Below are positions 35,307 through 44,774 of a DNA stretch of 64,000 nt, one piece after another. Within the stretch, counting starts at the first letter, position 1. Each line of letters begins with the position of its first letter. A model generated the notes under the pieces. The model ran no database searches. It had not been told where the DNA came from and saw only the letters and a list, made by a program, of their open reading frames with translations. Origin of the DNA: Leptospira kobayashii (GTDB taxonomy: Bacteria > Spirochaetota > Leptospiria > Leptospirales > Leptospiraceae); NCBI RefSeq assembly GCF_003114835.2, contig NZ_AP025028.1, forward strand, positions 1,197,501 through 1,261,500. Reading direction: 5' to 3'. A program made the position numbers and the translations under genes.

Positions 35307-36173
35307 TTATGACAAAAGGTCAAGTAATTCTTGACCAAGAGTCAGAAATTGTTTTCTGTTCAACTCTTCCGGGCGTGAAGTGGGGGAAATATTTGTTTTT
35401 TCCCAGGCCTTTCTCACTGCTTCCTGAAATTTCGGATCTTGTGAAAAAGGAGAATCTCTTAAACTAACTTGGATTTGTTTTCTTTTTCCCCAAAAAAAAG
35501 TGCGAAGTAGTCTGGACCAAACTGCTATGTCTTCTTTGGAATGGAATAGGCGTTCTTCCTTCGGCCGGGGAAGAATCCGAATCAACGCGGAGTCGATTTT
35601 GGGAACTGGGTAAAAACATTTTTTATTTACTTTTTTCAGAAATTCTATTTTACCCATACCTTCTAAAAATATGGATAGGGAGGATACTTCACCTGTGACT
35701 CGTTCGGCGAATTCCTTTTGCACCATAAAAACCCCTCCTTTCCAATTTTCAAACTCGGTAGCGATGATTGTCAGTATTTCACTTGTTAAATGATAGGGGA
35801 GGTTTCCGAAAATGAATACTTCTTTGGAAAAGATATGATGCAGATTTTCCAAAGCGTCGCCTTCATAGAGAACTGCTTTCGGAAAAAGATTGAGATAGGT
35901 TGTTTTTGCGAGTTCGATATAAGCACGATCAATTTCAAAAAGATAAGTAGGTCTTTCGAATTCCAAAATGGGATAGGTAAGTGTTCCTAGTCCGATTCCT
36001 ATCTCAGCCAGTTCCACATTTTCCTTTTCGAAAAAATCCCTGCTGCATTCCGCAATATAACGAACTATATTCTGATCGATGAGAAAGTTTTGTCCGAATT
36101 TCTTTTGCGCAACCAAAGAGTTAGAGGAAAGAAAATTTTTGATCTCGGAGAGTTTGGTTATGGGAGCGTACAA
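35307..36173 (-). CDS. rsmA: 16S rRNA dimethyladenosine transferase
   Basis: A 288-aa KsgA family protein that dimethylates two adjacent adenines near the 3' end of 16S rRNA. KKFGQNFLIDQNIVRYI opens the domain, EIGIGLGTLTYPIL is the SAM motif, and GNLPYHLTSEI is the catalytic NLPY. TTG 36173 is supported by GAGGAA just upstream. The gene overlaps the 3' end of comEC by 53 bases, so the two are coupled. Family knowledge: loss of KsgA confers kasugamycin resistance. Confidence 0.9.
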   Translation of the reverse strand: MYAPITKLSEIKNFLSSNSLVAQKKFGQNFLIDQNIVRYIAECSRDFFEKENVELAEIGIGLGTLTYPILEFERPTYLFEIDRAYIELAKTTYLNLFPKAVLYEGDALENLHHIFSKEVFIFGNLPYHLTSEILTIIATEFENWKGGVFMVQKEFAERVTGEVSSLSIFLEGMGKIEFLKKVNKKCFYPVPKIDSALIRILPRPKEERLFHSKEDIAVWSRLLRTFFWGKRKQIQVSLRDSPFSQDPKFQEAVRKAWEKTNISPTSRPEELNRKQFLTLGQELLDLLS

Positions 36174-38067
36174 GTAGTTCCTCTACGCTTATAATTTTCC
36201 AGTAAGAAGAAATCCCAAGAAGTTTTTGGTATTTTTTCCAATCTTCCGGGTTTTCTTTCACCCATTTGGGAAAATCAAGTAACAATACTCCCGCCTGTTG
36301 GGTCTTTGCATCCAAACCCGACTTTTCCCAATTTTTTTCATAGAGAGACGTTATCTCCAGCAGTTTGGAAAATTTCTTTTTGTCTCCTGTGTAACGAAGT
36401 ATGGGAATCGTATTTTCCTTCCCCGAAAAAACGATAGGAAGAATTGCCGTTCTGTCGATTTGGAAGTTTTCATTCCAGACATTTATCTGTTCCATCCAGG
36501 ATTTCAGTTTCTCTTCACTGGTAATAATGGAGATCCTGGCCGAGACATTTGTTTTTAAGATTTCCTTTTTTAAATCCAGCACATAACGAAGACAAGACTC
36601 TTTTTCAAAAAAGATAGAGTTCGCATCCTTTAATTTTAATGATTTTGCAAATGTTTCAAATTGGTTTTGGGAATAACAATTTCCCAGGATTGAAATCTTT
36701 CCCTCTCCGAAAAAGAATGCATTTCCCTTTTGGATTTTATGGGCAGGCAGACCGTCCGAGCCGTTTTTCGCAGAAAGAACCAATCCTCCGAAAGGAAAAA
36801 ATAGAATAATACCCGATAGGATTAGAAAATGAAGAAACGAATAATTGATTTTCCGATCTTGAACGATACTTTCCGATTTGAAGATTTTATAGATAATGAG
36901 AAAAAGGAAGATCGTGAAAATGAAATACAACCAAATTACTATTTGTCTGTCATTCCATTCGTAATAGAATCCTATTTTTCCGGGCAATGCAGTTACTAGT
37001 TTCAGTAAAATCCTAAGTAATAAATCGATGATGACCCAAAAAAGGTCTGCCGTATTTTGAGATAAAAATTTCTGAATGATAATAGAAAGATAAAGTAAGG
37101 GTAGGATGATTCCTGCAAGAGGGATCACGATCAAATTGATCAGAATGCTCCCGAAAGAAAAAGAGTGAAATACATAAGCGAGACAAGGGAAAGTCCCGAA
37201 AGAACAGGAAAGAGACAAGGTTAAATTGTCTTTTAAGAAGTGGGAGAGATTCGGGAATAGAACTTTGTCTATGGCGGGTTTTAGAAAAAAAATTCCGAAG
37301 ACCGCTCCGAAAGACAATAAAAATCCTACGCTTAGATAATCGGAAGGAAAGAAGAGCGCCACGGTGGCTGCAGAATAAAATAACGTGTCAGAGGCTTGCG
37401 CCTTTTTGTAAAAAATAACACCTAACATACTGTAGAGCGCGAATGAATAAGCTCTCACGAAGGAGACAGGAAAATTCAAAAGATAGAGATAAAAATATCC
37501 GAATAAGAGGGAAATAAGAACGGGAAGGATTCTGGAAAACCAGAAGACTCTCTTTAAAAATAACAGACAAAAGCCCAGATAGATTCCCAGATGTAGTCCT
37601 GAGGCGGCAAACAAATGCAATACACCTCCTTGTTTTGCATCCTGTTTGACCGATTTCGGTAAAGATTTGCCCGAACCGAGAACCAATCCTTCAGCGACTA
37701 ATGTCAGTTCTTTGGGGAGTTTGCTTTCTTTAAGCAAACCTCTTACTTCTTCTTGAAATTTATAAGAATTTGAGTTTCGGTTTGGAATTTTTTCCTTTGA
37801 GATACCTTTGGGAAAGTAAATTTGAAAACATCCGAAAACCAAAAATCCTATTACCAGATAGAGGAATTTTTTTCTAAGATGTAATTTTATAAATCGGAAA
37901 AAGAAAGGAGGAAGTAACAAAAGTAGAATGGAGCCGGTACAAATAAGAATGGAAAAGCCGGGGACATTCGGAAAAATCCGGTACAATGACGCTATCGAAC
38001 AAATCCCCAAGGAAATCATTCCCCCTTCGGAAGCGGGAAGAATGCGAGGAAGTGGTGAGGACTTCAT
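36121..38067 (-). CDS. comEC: ComEC/Rec2-family DNA-uptake-type membrane protein
   Basis: A 648-aa membrane protein. A first membrane block (about residues 18-80) is followed by the ComEC competence domain, with GGVLHLFAASGLHLGIYLGFC and LNFPVSFVRAYSFALYS, and about ten helices (150-415). The C-terminal ~200 residues (about 440-648) are soluble but lack an obvious metallo-beta-lactamase HxHxDH motif, so the nuclease part is degenerate or absent. ComEC moves single-stranded DNA across the inner membrane in competent cells; no other competence gene is in the window. It is embedded between trpS and rsmA. Confidence 0.83.
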   Translation of the reverse strand: MKSSPLPRILPASEGGMISLGICSIASLYRIFPNVPGFSILICTGSILLLLLPPFFFRFIKLHLRKKFLYLVIGFLVFGCFQIYFPKGISKEKIPNRNSNSYKFQEEVRGLLKESKLPKELTLVAEGLVLGSGKSLPKSVKQDAKQGGVLHLFAASGLHLGIYLGFCLLFLKRVFWFSRILPVLISLLFGYFYLYLLNFPVSFVRAYSFALYSMLGVIFYKKAQASDTLFYSAATVALFFPSDYLSVGFLLSFGAVFGIFFLKPAIDKVLFPNLSHFLKDNLTLSLSCSFGTFPCLAYVFHSFSFGSILINLIVIPLAGIILPLLYLSIIIQKFLSQNTADLFWVIIDLLLRILLKLVTALPGKIGFYYEWNDRQIVIWLYFIFTIFLFLIIYKIFKSESIVQDRKINYSFLHFLILSGIILFFPFGGLVLSAKNGSDGLPAHKIQKGNAFFFGEGKISILGNCYSQNQFETFAKSLKLKDANSIFFEKESCLRYVLDLKKEILKTNVSARISIITSEEKLKSWMEQINVWNENFQIDRTAILPIVFSGKENTIPILRYTGDKKKFSKLLEITSLYEKNWEKSGLDAKTQQAGVLLLDFPKWVKENPEDWKKYQKLLGISSYWKIISVEELLVRSHNQTLRDQKFSFL

Positions 38068-38141
38068 GCCTCAATAGGTAAAAAACTAAATAGTTTGGAG
38101 AGGTTCTTTCAAAAATAAAAAAGAAAGGTTCGTGGTTTTGA

Positions 38142-39110
38142 CTAAAAAGGATAAATCCCCAAAGCTTTTCTGACATCTTCGATTTTTTTACGTGCAATCG
38201 AACTTGCTTTGGTTTTTCCTTTTGCCAGAGTTTCATTCACATAACTTAGATCATTCGAAAGTTCTTCTCTTTTTTTTCGGAACGGTTCGAAATGATTCAT
38301 CACTTGATCCAAAAGGGATTTTTTCAAATCACCGTATCCTACGCCACCGGATACGTATCTGGTTTTAAGAGTTTGTTTTTCTTCATCATTTAAGAATAAA
38401 GAATGAATCTGGAAGATGATGGAAGTATCGGGATCTTTCGGTTCGGAAACTTCTTTGGAATCGCTCACGATCGACATGACCGCTTTTTTGATTTCTTTTT
38501 CGGTTCCGAACAAATCGATCGTGTTTTTATAGGATTTTGACATCTTGGCACCGTCTACGCCGGGTATGGTGGCGGTGTTTTCGTCAATATCCGGTTCGGG
38601 AACAGTGAGTGTGTTTCCATAACTTGAATTGAATCTTTCTGCGATGTCTCTCGCAAATTCAAGATGTTGTTTTTGGTCTTTTCCTACCGGAACTTTATCC
38701 GCAGAATAGAGTAAAATATCGGAAGCCATAAGGATAGGGTAGGTGAATAGTCCCGCACCCGGAACAAATCCTTTCGCTACTTTGTCCTTAAAGGAATGGG
38801 CCAACTGCAATTGGGAAACGGTAATGGACTGGGATAGATACCAAGTGAGTTCTGTAACTTCCGGAACATCACTTTGAATCCAAAAGACGGTTTTGTCCGG
38901 GTCGACTCCCAGCGCTAATAAGTCGAGTGCGGCAGAGATCGTATTTTCCTTCAGATTTTCTTTCGATGTGAAAGTCGTTAATGCATGTAAGTTGGCAATA
39001 AACAGCATCAACTCAGCTTTGTTTTGGTAATGTAGAATTTTCCGAATGGCAGAAAAATAGTTTCCTAAATGAAGTTTGCCTGAGGGTTGTACGCCTGTTA
39101 AAATTTTCAT
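38142..39110 (-). CDS. trpS: Tryptophanyl-tRNA synthetase
   Basis: A 322-aa class I aminoacyl-tRNA synthetase. [13 protein letters not shown] is the HIGH-type motif and [11 protein letters not shown] the KMSKS loop. [24 protein letters not shown] lies in the middle, and the C-terminal helical domain binds the anticodon. The length is standard. It is 19 bases downstream of the unknown 656-aa gene and 74 upstream of comEC in the same direction. Confidence 0.95.
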   Translation of the reverse strand: MKILTGVQPSGKLHLGNYFSAIRKILHYQNKAELMLFIANLHALTTFTSKENLKENTISAALDLLALGVDPDKTVFWIQSDVPEVTELTWYLSQSITVSQLQLAHSFKDKVAKGFVPGAGLFTYPILMASDILLYSADKVPVGKDQKQHLEFARDIAERFNSSYGNTLTVPEPDIDENTATIPGVDGAKMSKSYKNTIDLFGTEKEIKKAVMSIVSDSKEVSEPKDPDTSIIFQIHSLFLNDEEKQTLKTRYVSGGVGYGDLKKSLLDQVMNHFEPFRKKREELSNDLSYVNETLAKGKTKASSIARKKIEDVRKALGIYPF

Positions 39111-39129
39111 GAAATAGTTAAGTTTGTAT

Positions 39130-41100
39130 TTACGTCGATTCCGAAGACACTTCTTCCGAATCTTCTATAAAACCGGATTCGGAGTCATCGGAAGATTTTT
39201 TATAAGATTCCGAATTAAAAGACGAATAGGTAAGTCTTTCGTATTCCTTGTGCAATTTGATGAGTTCCTGTTCTATTTTTCTATGTGCAGTCAATTTGGC
39301 TGTTGTCTGTTGGTCCTTGAAGATCACCGCATAATTGTACAAATACTTTGTGAACTGAGTTAAAACATCTTCCACATACATTCCGTTGATTCTTTCTTTG
39401 GCTACGACCGCTTTTTCGTAATGAGGAATAAATCTTTGCATGATTTTGATTTCTTCGATTACCTTTTCCTTCGTTGTGGAAATTTTGTCGGATATTTTTC
39501 CTCTGGTCTCCGTTTCTTTTGCCATCAGATGATTTTCTATGATGATATTGAGTTTGTTTGCAAAATTTCCGAAAAACTCGGAGGCTTCCGTAAGCGCGGT
39601 TAAAATCGTATTGGCAATCTGGTCGACAGTGCCTTTGTTATAATCCCCGTTATATTGTTGGAAAGTGTATTGAAAGCTGGGAAACTTGCGATTGAAATTG
39701 TCAATCGTTCTCACCAGGTTGTTCATGATTTCGATTTCTTCCTTGAAAAGACCGGGTTGAACCAGTAACAAATCCTGGTTTTGATTTTTATCACCTAGTC
39801 TTACATAACCTTCCAGCAGGTTGATATAAACAGTTTGGATGTCTCTTAGGAGCAGATATACCAAACGATGCGGTTGGGATTTGTATGAGTTTTTGATGGT
39901 TTGACTGCGGGCGCTATCAGGCATATGGTGCGACATGTAATCGTCCACAACTCCATTCAAAAAATCGAAACTGATTTTGCCTTTATCATCAATGGTAAAA
40001 TATCGGGAACGAAGGTTTTGCAATTCTTCTTTTTTGAAAACCCTCGTGTTGATATCGTCTGAAATTTTTGCAACAGTGATCTCCACTTCTTTTTGAATCT
40101 CGCGTGCCGCTTGGAATTTATGCTCCTGGATCGCAGGTACTTTTAAGTCCGCGACAATCTCTTGCCAGGAAAACATTTTCTTTTTGGAAACAATATAAAA
40201 TGCAGTGATGGCATCCGAGAGTTTGGGTCTGGTGGATTCCAGAGAAAGCCCGAAACTGATTCCGTCCATCACTGTGGAAAGTCTGGAAACGAGTTTGTCA
40301 TCTTGTTTTACCACTTCCGGCAAATGATCCAGAATGATTTGGCGCGCATCTTCTCTCTGCAAAAATCGCACATAGAACATTTGCATTTTGATGGAACGAT
40401 CTAAAAATATCTCGGGAGAAATTTTATCCAAAAATAAGGAATCAAGCGATACGAATGCGTTAAAAAATTTATTATAATTATTGATTACGTTGTAAACAAG
40501 AGGGGTCCATAATCTCCATCCTTGTTGTTCCGCCATACGAAGCGCTTGAATTGTCGGGATGATTGTGTCTTCTTTCAAGGTGCGGAATAATTTTTCCACT
40601 CCGCTGGAGATAGTTGGATTTCTTCCGAAAAGTCCTATATCGATGGCACCGGTATCTTTCGCAAATTTTCCTATCGAAGAAGCGCCACCGCCACCGCCTC
40701 CGAAAAGTCCTGCAAGTAGTCCCCCCGATTTCGTTTCGTTAGGTTTTTTCTTTATTGCGCCTTGTTTTTGTTTGATGCTATCGACTGTTACCAGTTCGCT
40801 GGGAGATCTTAATCTTTTTTCGGATCTTTGTTTATTGTCTTGGGAAGAAGATCCGTTGTCCCGGGAATAGGAAGAATTGGAACTTTGTCTTTCTTCGGAG
40901 GCCGGCTTTTTTTTCTCTTCTATCCCTCTTTTTTTATTCAGTATGTCTTCATCCACTTTTCGGATCAAATCGATTCGAATGAATACATCGTTGGATTTTA
41001 ATATAGCTTCATCAATCAGTTGTTGGTGTTCCGGTGTTCTTGTCTTGCGATACAAATCGGCAAAGACTCGGTGAGCTTCTGTGCGTGAAACGGGTGTCAC
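39130..41100 (-). CDS. Unknown 656-aa cytoplasmic protein in the etf-trpS run
   Basis: It has no signal peptide or membrane helix. Residues 60-135 are low complexity (Lys/Glu/Ser-rich, then [18 protein letters not shown]). A predicted helical domain of about 350-450 residues follows with many Tyr/Phe/Arg, containing [22 protein letters not shown] and [24 protein letters not shown]. The C-terminus is an acidic Ser-rich tail. I recognise no domain. The GTG start has AAGGA upstream inside lolA. Placement between a LolA-like protein and trpS, four bases from the former, suggests an envelope-related or cytoskeletal role, but this is weak inference. It is probably Leptospira/spirochaete-specific. 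Confidence 0.75.
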   Translation of the reverse strand: MTPVSRTEAHRVFADLYRKTRTPEHQQLIDEAILKSNDVFIRIDLIRKVDEDILNKKRGIEEKKKPASEERQSSNSSYSRDNGSSSQDNKQRSEKRLRSPSELVTVDSIKQKQGAIKKKPNETKSGGLLAGLFGGGGGGASSIGKFAKDTGAIDIGLFGRNPTISSGVEKLFRTLKEDTIIPTIQALRMAEQQGWRLWTPLVYNVINNYNKFFNAFVSLDSLFLDKISPEIFLDRSIKMQMFYVRFLQREDARQIILDHLPEVVKQDDKLVSRLSTVMDGISFGLSLESTRPKLSDAITAFYIVSKKKMFSWQEIVADLKVPAIQEHKFQAAREIQKEVEITVAKISDDINTRVFKKEELQNLRSRYFTIDDKGKISFDFLNGVVDDYMSHHMPDSARSQTIKNSYKSQPHRLVYLLLRDIQTVYINLLEGYVRLGDKNQNQDLLLVQPGLFKEEIEIMNNLVRTIDNFNRKFPSFQYTFQQYNGDYNKGTVDQIANTILTALTEASEFFGNFANKLNIIIENHLMAKETETRGKISDKISTTKEKVIEEIKIMQRFIPHYEKAVVAKERINGMYVEDVLTQFTKYLYNYAVIFKDQQTTAKLTAHRKIEQELIKLHKEYERLTYSSFNSESYKKSSDDSESGFIEDSEEVSSEST

Positions 41101-41103
41101 TCG

Positions 41104-41694
41104 TTATTCCTTCTGGTTTAATGGGTTCTCAACGATTTGAGAACTGGTCGGGGGTTGGAAATTGAAAAGAGAAGTTCCAAGACCTATATTGGTAGCAATT
41201 CCGGAAAAAGCGATTTCCGTAACTTCTTCATCGTCCCTTTTCATTTTTAAAACCCTTGGCATATCGTTATCCGACACAACTAAAATGACTTCTGTATATC
41301 TTTTGTTTGGCGAAGTCAGGCGAAATGTTTTGCCGCTTACGGTTACATTTTCATAACCGGATAAAAATCCACCGAGTCCGCCAGACACACCTTTCAGATC
41401 CTGTTTCCCCGAAATGGAAGAATCCGGATTATAAAACCATAATGTCTTACCATTGGACGAAATAATTCTTCCGTCATTCAGGCGAACATGGAGTTGGTAG
41501 GGGTTTTTGTAGGAGATGATTCCGGTGAGTCCTCCGTTCACAGTGACTGTGGCGCGGAAACTTTCCAGGGAATTCAAACGACCGATGACTGAATTGAGTT
41601 TGTCTCTTCCATCCTGTGCCAAAATCCCGGAGGAAAAAAGGCACAAGAGGGAAAACGAGAAAATTAATCTTAGAGAAAGAAGCACGGCTTCCAT
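41104..41694 (-). CDS. LolA-like outer-membrane lipoprotein carrier
   Basis: A 196-aa periplasmic protein with a signal peptide (about 1-26, ending GILAQ). The mature part is a LolA-type half-barrel: NSLESFRATVTVNGGLTGIISYKNPYQLHVRL, then GKTLWFYNPDSS and EVILVVSDNDMPRVLKMK. It is related to LolA-family proteins that carry lipoproteins across the periplasm. Leptospira is lipoprotein-rich, so a role there is likely; I cannot say whether this is the main LolA. It ends four bases before the unknown 656-aa gene and lies 18 bases after etfA. Confidence 0.8.
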   Translation of the reverse strand: MEAVLLSLRLIFSFSLLCLFSSGILAQDGRDKLNSVIGRLNSLESFRATVTVNGGLTGIISYKNPYQLHVRLNDGRIISSNGKTLWFYNPDSSISGKQDLKGVSGGLGGFLSGYENVTVSGKTFRLTSPNKRYTEVILVVSDNDMPRVLKMKRDDEEVTEIAFSGIATNIGLGTSLFNFQPPTSSQIVENPLNQKE

Positions 41695-41712
41695 CTAAAA
41701 GAACGCATGGGA

Positions 41713-42672
41713 TTACCCCAGCACTTTTTTGAATTCTGAAGTGAGAGCCGGAACTACTTCAAATAAATCCGCAACTACACCGTAAGTTGCAACTTTAAAG
41801 ATCGGAGCATCTCCGTCTTTATTGATAGCAACGATGTATTTGGAAGATCCCATACCAGCTAAATGTTGGATGGCTCCGGAAATTCCGCATGCGATATAAC
41901 AGTTAGGGGAAACCGTCTTACCGGTTTGACCTACTTGGTGAGAGTGGGAAATCCAACCCGCATCAACTGTCGCACGAGATGCTCCTAGGGCTGCCCCTAA
42001 AGTATCCGCTAAGTCTTGGAGAAGAGGCCAGTTTTCCGGTCCTTTGATTCCACGACCACCCGATACGATGATGGATGCATCTGCGAGCTGCACTTTGTTT
42101 CCGCCGCTTAGGTCTTTGGAAAGAGATTTTGTTCTCACTTCGCCAGCCGTAGCACCGGATTTTTCTACAGCACCTGCTCCGTCTTTCGGAGTTACTTCTT
42201 GGGAGTTGGCACGAACTGTGAAAATTTGAATGTCAGAAGTTACTTTGAAATTTGCGTAAGCTTTTCCGGAGTAGATTGGTTTTTTCGCAACGACTTTGCC
42301 GCCGTCAACGGAAAGACCAACTGCATCCGCTACGATTCCCGCATTGGCTTTGATCGCAACGCGAGCGGAATATTCTTTTCCTTGAGAAGAGTGAGGTATA
42401 AGAACTACCGAAGGCTTTTTCTCTTGGATGATTGAGTAGATTCCGTTTGCATAAGCTTCGGGATTGAAGTCACCAAGGTTTGCACCTACGATGGTATCAG
42501 CACCGGCTGCTTTCAAGTCTCCTGCAAATTTGTCTACGTTGTCAGTGATGATGACTGCATGAACTTTTCCGCCGATTGCATCAGCAATCTTTCTACCTGC
42601 GGAAGTAAGTTCTTTGGAAATTTTTTTAAGTTCGCCGTCTTTGAGTTCGCCTACTATTAATACGTCTGCCAT
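41713..42672 (-). CDS. etfA: Electron transfer flavoprotein alpha subunit
   Basis: A 319-aa protein. The C-terminal FAD domain has [36 protein letters not shown] and [28 protein letters not shown], which is typical of EtfA. It passes electrons from acyl-CoA dehydrogenases (21.1 and 51.2 kb here) to the quinone pool through ETF:quinone oxidoreductase. GGAGA lies upstream of the ATG. It is ten bases from etfB and the two form the heterodimer. Confidence 0.95.
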   Translation of the reverse strand: MADVLIVGELKDGELKKISKELTSAGRKIADAIGGKVHAVIITDNVDKFAGDLKAAGADTIVGANLGDFNPEAYANGIYSIIQEKKPSVVLIPHSSQGKEYSARVAIKANAGIVADAVGLSVDGGKVVAKKPIYSGKAYANFKVTSDIQIFTVRANSQEVTPKDGAGAVEKSGATAGEVRTKSLSKDLSGGNKVQLADASIIVSGGRGIKGPENWPLLQDLADTLGAALGASRATVDAGWISHSHQVGQTGKTVSPNCYIACGISGAIQHLAGMGSSKYIVAINKDGDAPIFKVATYGVVADLFEVVPALTSEFKKVLG

Positions 42673-42682
42673 GATCTTCTCC

Positions 42683-43444
42683 TTAGATAACTTTCGCTTC
42701 TTCGCGAAGAGCTTTTACGAGTTGGGAAGCAAAACCTTGTGCATCGGCTGCTTCTAATTTTCTGCCGGAAATACGTGGAGGAGGTGGTTCCAAACCAACC
42801 ACTTCGATTTTAGAAGCAGTAGCTCCTAACTCGTCAGGTTTTTTAACGTCCACTGGTTTTTTCTTAGCAGACATGATTCCCTTTAAGCTAGGGTATCTTG
42901 GCTCGTTGAGACCTTTTTGAGCAGTCACAGCCACTGGTGCTTGTGTTTCTACGGTTTCAGTTCCACCTTCCACTTCACGTGTTGCAGTTACTTTTTTGCC
43001 GTCAAATTCAAGTTTGAGAGCCATTGCAATGTGAGGGATGTTCAATCTTTCTGCGATTTGAATAACTACTTGAGAGCTGTCAGTATCGATGGATTGGCGA
43101 CCACCAATCACTAGATCCGCATTTTCAGCCTTGATTAAATTTGCGAGCAGTTCAGAAGTATAAGTAGAGTCGAAAGTAACATAATCGTCCACTTTTACGT
43201 GAACTGCACGATCAACACCCATTGCATAAGCGGTTCTAAGCGCTTCTACAACTCTGTCTGGCCCAAGGGAAACCGCGATTACCTCGCCGCCCGTTTTTTC
43301 ACGAATACGAATCCCTTCTTCAATAGCGAATTCATCATATGGGGAGATGATCCATTTGACACCGGCTTCGTTAATAGCCTTATCTCCCACCTTAATGGAG
43401 GTTTCCGTATCTGGAACCTGCTTTACAAGAACAACAATTTTCAT
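42683..43444 (-). CDS. etfB: Electron transfer flavoprotein beta subunit
   Basis: A 253-aa protein. MKIVVLVKQVPDTETSIKV and ISPYDEFAIEEGIRI at the N-terminus, GGRQSIDTDSSQVVIQIAERL and the C-terminal SAKKKPVD block match EtfB. It binds AMP and pairs with EtfA. It is first of the etfBA-lolA-unknown-trpS-comEC-rsmA-desaturase run. A minus-strand promoter is likely in the 68-base gap at 43445-43512, but no clear -35/-10 pair could be fixed. Confidence 0.95.
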   Translation of the reverse strand: MKIVVLVKQVPDTETSIKVGDKAINEAGVKWIISPYDEFAIEEGIRIREKTGGEVIAVSLGPDRVVEALRTAYAMGVDRAVHVKVDDYVTFDSTYTSELLANLIKAENADLVIGGRQSIDTDSSQVVIQIAERLNIPHIAMALKLEFDGKKVTATREVEGGTETVETQAPVAVTAQKGLNEPRYPSLKGIMSAKKKPVDVKKPDELGATASKIEVVGLEPPPPRISGRKLEAADAQGFASQLVKALREEAKVI

Positions 43445-43512
43445 TCCTTAACCCCGTTTTCCTGGATTACCTTACAACCAGAAAATGAGAGCGAAGGGAG
43501 AAGGGAAGTCTT

Positions 43513-43830
43513 TTATTCTCGTAGAAAAACGTATTTGGACCAGTTGTACGCCCAAATGATAAAGAAAATGACCACAAGCACATTTCCGTCCGTTTTGAGA
43601 TAGAGACTCAGTCCGAGCGTTAAGGGGAGGAGTAAAAAGAGTAAGAAGGAGAAAAATACGATAAAATGGACGGGCGCCTTGAGATGTTTCGGACTTTCGG
43701 AAAGTGTGGGGAAAAAACCTTGGGATACCAAAGGTTCTTTTTTTTTCGCCACGAAAAAAATATAAAAAGAAAGGCCGATCAACAGAAAAATATGAATCAA
43801 CACTAAGATCATATGGCAAAGAAATCCCAT
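43513..43830 (-). CDS. Small membrane protein of unknown function
   Basis: A 105-aa protein with two hydrophobic helices (about residues 5-28 and 55-75) and a further hydrophobic stretch near 85-98. It has no recognised domain. It follows the UbiA-like gene by 24 bases, so the two are probably co-transcribed. A different frame at 43472-43900 also translates but has stop-rich flanks and is taken as a shadow. Confidence 0.65.
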   Translation of the reverse strand: MGFLCHMILVLIHIFLLIGLSFYIFFVAKKKEPLVSQGFFPTLSESPKHLKAPVHFIVFFSFLLFLLLPLTLGLSLYLKTDGNVLVVIFFIIWAYNWSKYVFLRE

Positions 43831-43854
43831 TCGGACTTTGAAGAATAGAAAAAA

Positions 43855-44673
43855 TTAAATCATCCAAAGAAACAAAAACGGAGTATAGGCAAGTTCGCAA
43901 AATGTTTTAAACCAAACGGGGGAATTTTTTCTTCCCCAAGGTTCGAGAAAGATCAAGTAACAGAAAGTAAACGACAAACCGAGCGCAGGCAAATGATGAT
44001 TCGGTTCTTGCAATCCGAAATAAATACAAAGTCCGATTCCGATTCCTGAGAGAGTATAGAATAACATTGTGGTATATTCTTTCCCCAAATAGAGAGTGAT
44101 CGTTTTGAAATGAAACTGTTTGTCCCAGTCCGAATCATTTCGATAAGTGAGAAGTACATTGCAAAGGACGGAAAGAAATAACGTGAAAAAAATAGGATAT
44201 TCTTCATAGACAGGAAATCTTTCGAGTAGTACGGGGAAGGAAATTCCCAAAGTATAGAGTAGGGAAAGAACCACTTCTTTGGGTAAAAACGAAATACGAA
44301 AGAACTGAGTGGATATAAAATACAAAAATACCAAAAAACCGAGAATGATTCCTGCCAGAAAAAACGAGAAAGGCAAAAATAAGAAACTCAATGTAAGGCA
44401 GATCACTAACGAGAGTAAGCCGAAAAAAACTGTCAAACCGATTTTGTTTTGGTAAAAGATCCCTCTTTCCGTTTTGACTCCTCCTTTTTCCCTGATGGAA
44501 TCGAAGGACCGGTCCAAAATATAAATGGAAAAAACGGCGAGTCCCAAACAGACTAGGATCGGAACCTTCGGTTTTACGGAGAGGGAAAAGCTAAGTAAGG
44601 CGACATTGCCGAATACGGATAATAGAACGTCCGCGCTTAGATAGAAAAAAGGAAATAATAATTTTTTAACCAA
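43855..44673 (-). CDS. UbiA-like prenyltransferase-family membrane protein
   Basis: A 272-aa membrane protein of about eight helices. ILDRSFDSIREK (an Asp-rich first motif of the form DxxxD) after helix 2 and TYRNDSDWDKQF in the second half resemble the two Asp-rich motifs of UbiA-type prenyltransferases, which attach polyprenyl or phytyl chains to aromatic rings in quinone or chlorophyll synthesis. The motifs are degenerate, so activity is uncertain. The start is a TTG with a weak GGGT upstream; no better start exists. Confidence 0.6.
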   Translation of the reverse strand: MVKKLLFPFFYLSADVLLSVFGNVALLSFSLSVKPKVPILVCLGLAVFSIYILDRSFDSIREKGGVKTERGIFYQNKIGLTVFFGLLSLVICLTLSFLFLPFSFFLAGIILGFLVFLYFISTQFFRISFLPKEVVLSLLYTLGISFPVLLERFPVYEEYPIFFTLFLSVLCNVLLTYRNDSDWDKQFHFKTITLYLGKEYTTMLFYTLSGIGIGLCIYFGLQEPNHHLPALGLSFTFCYLIFLEPWGRKNSPVWFKTFCELAYTPFLFLWMI

Positions 44674-44774
44674 GGACCCGTGACTCCATTTTTGGTTCGC
44701 CTATCTCATTCACCCCTCTTTGTCTTATAAATCACTAAAAAAAATCTTTCCTTTTTGAAAAGTTCATCTTATGA

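Noticed and set aside
43472..43900. 142-aa minus-strand frame over the small membrane protein
   Set aside because: It has a weaker start and no membrane pattern consistent with the neighbours; the 105-aa frame fits better.
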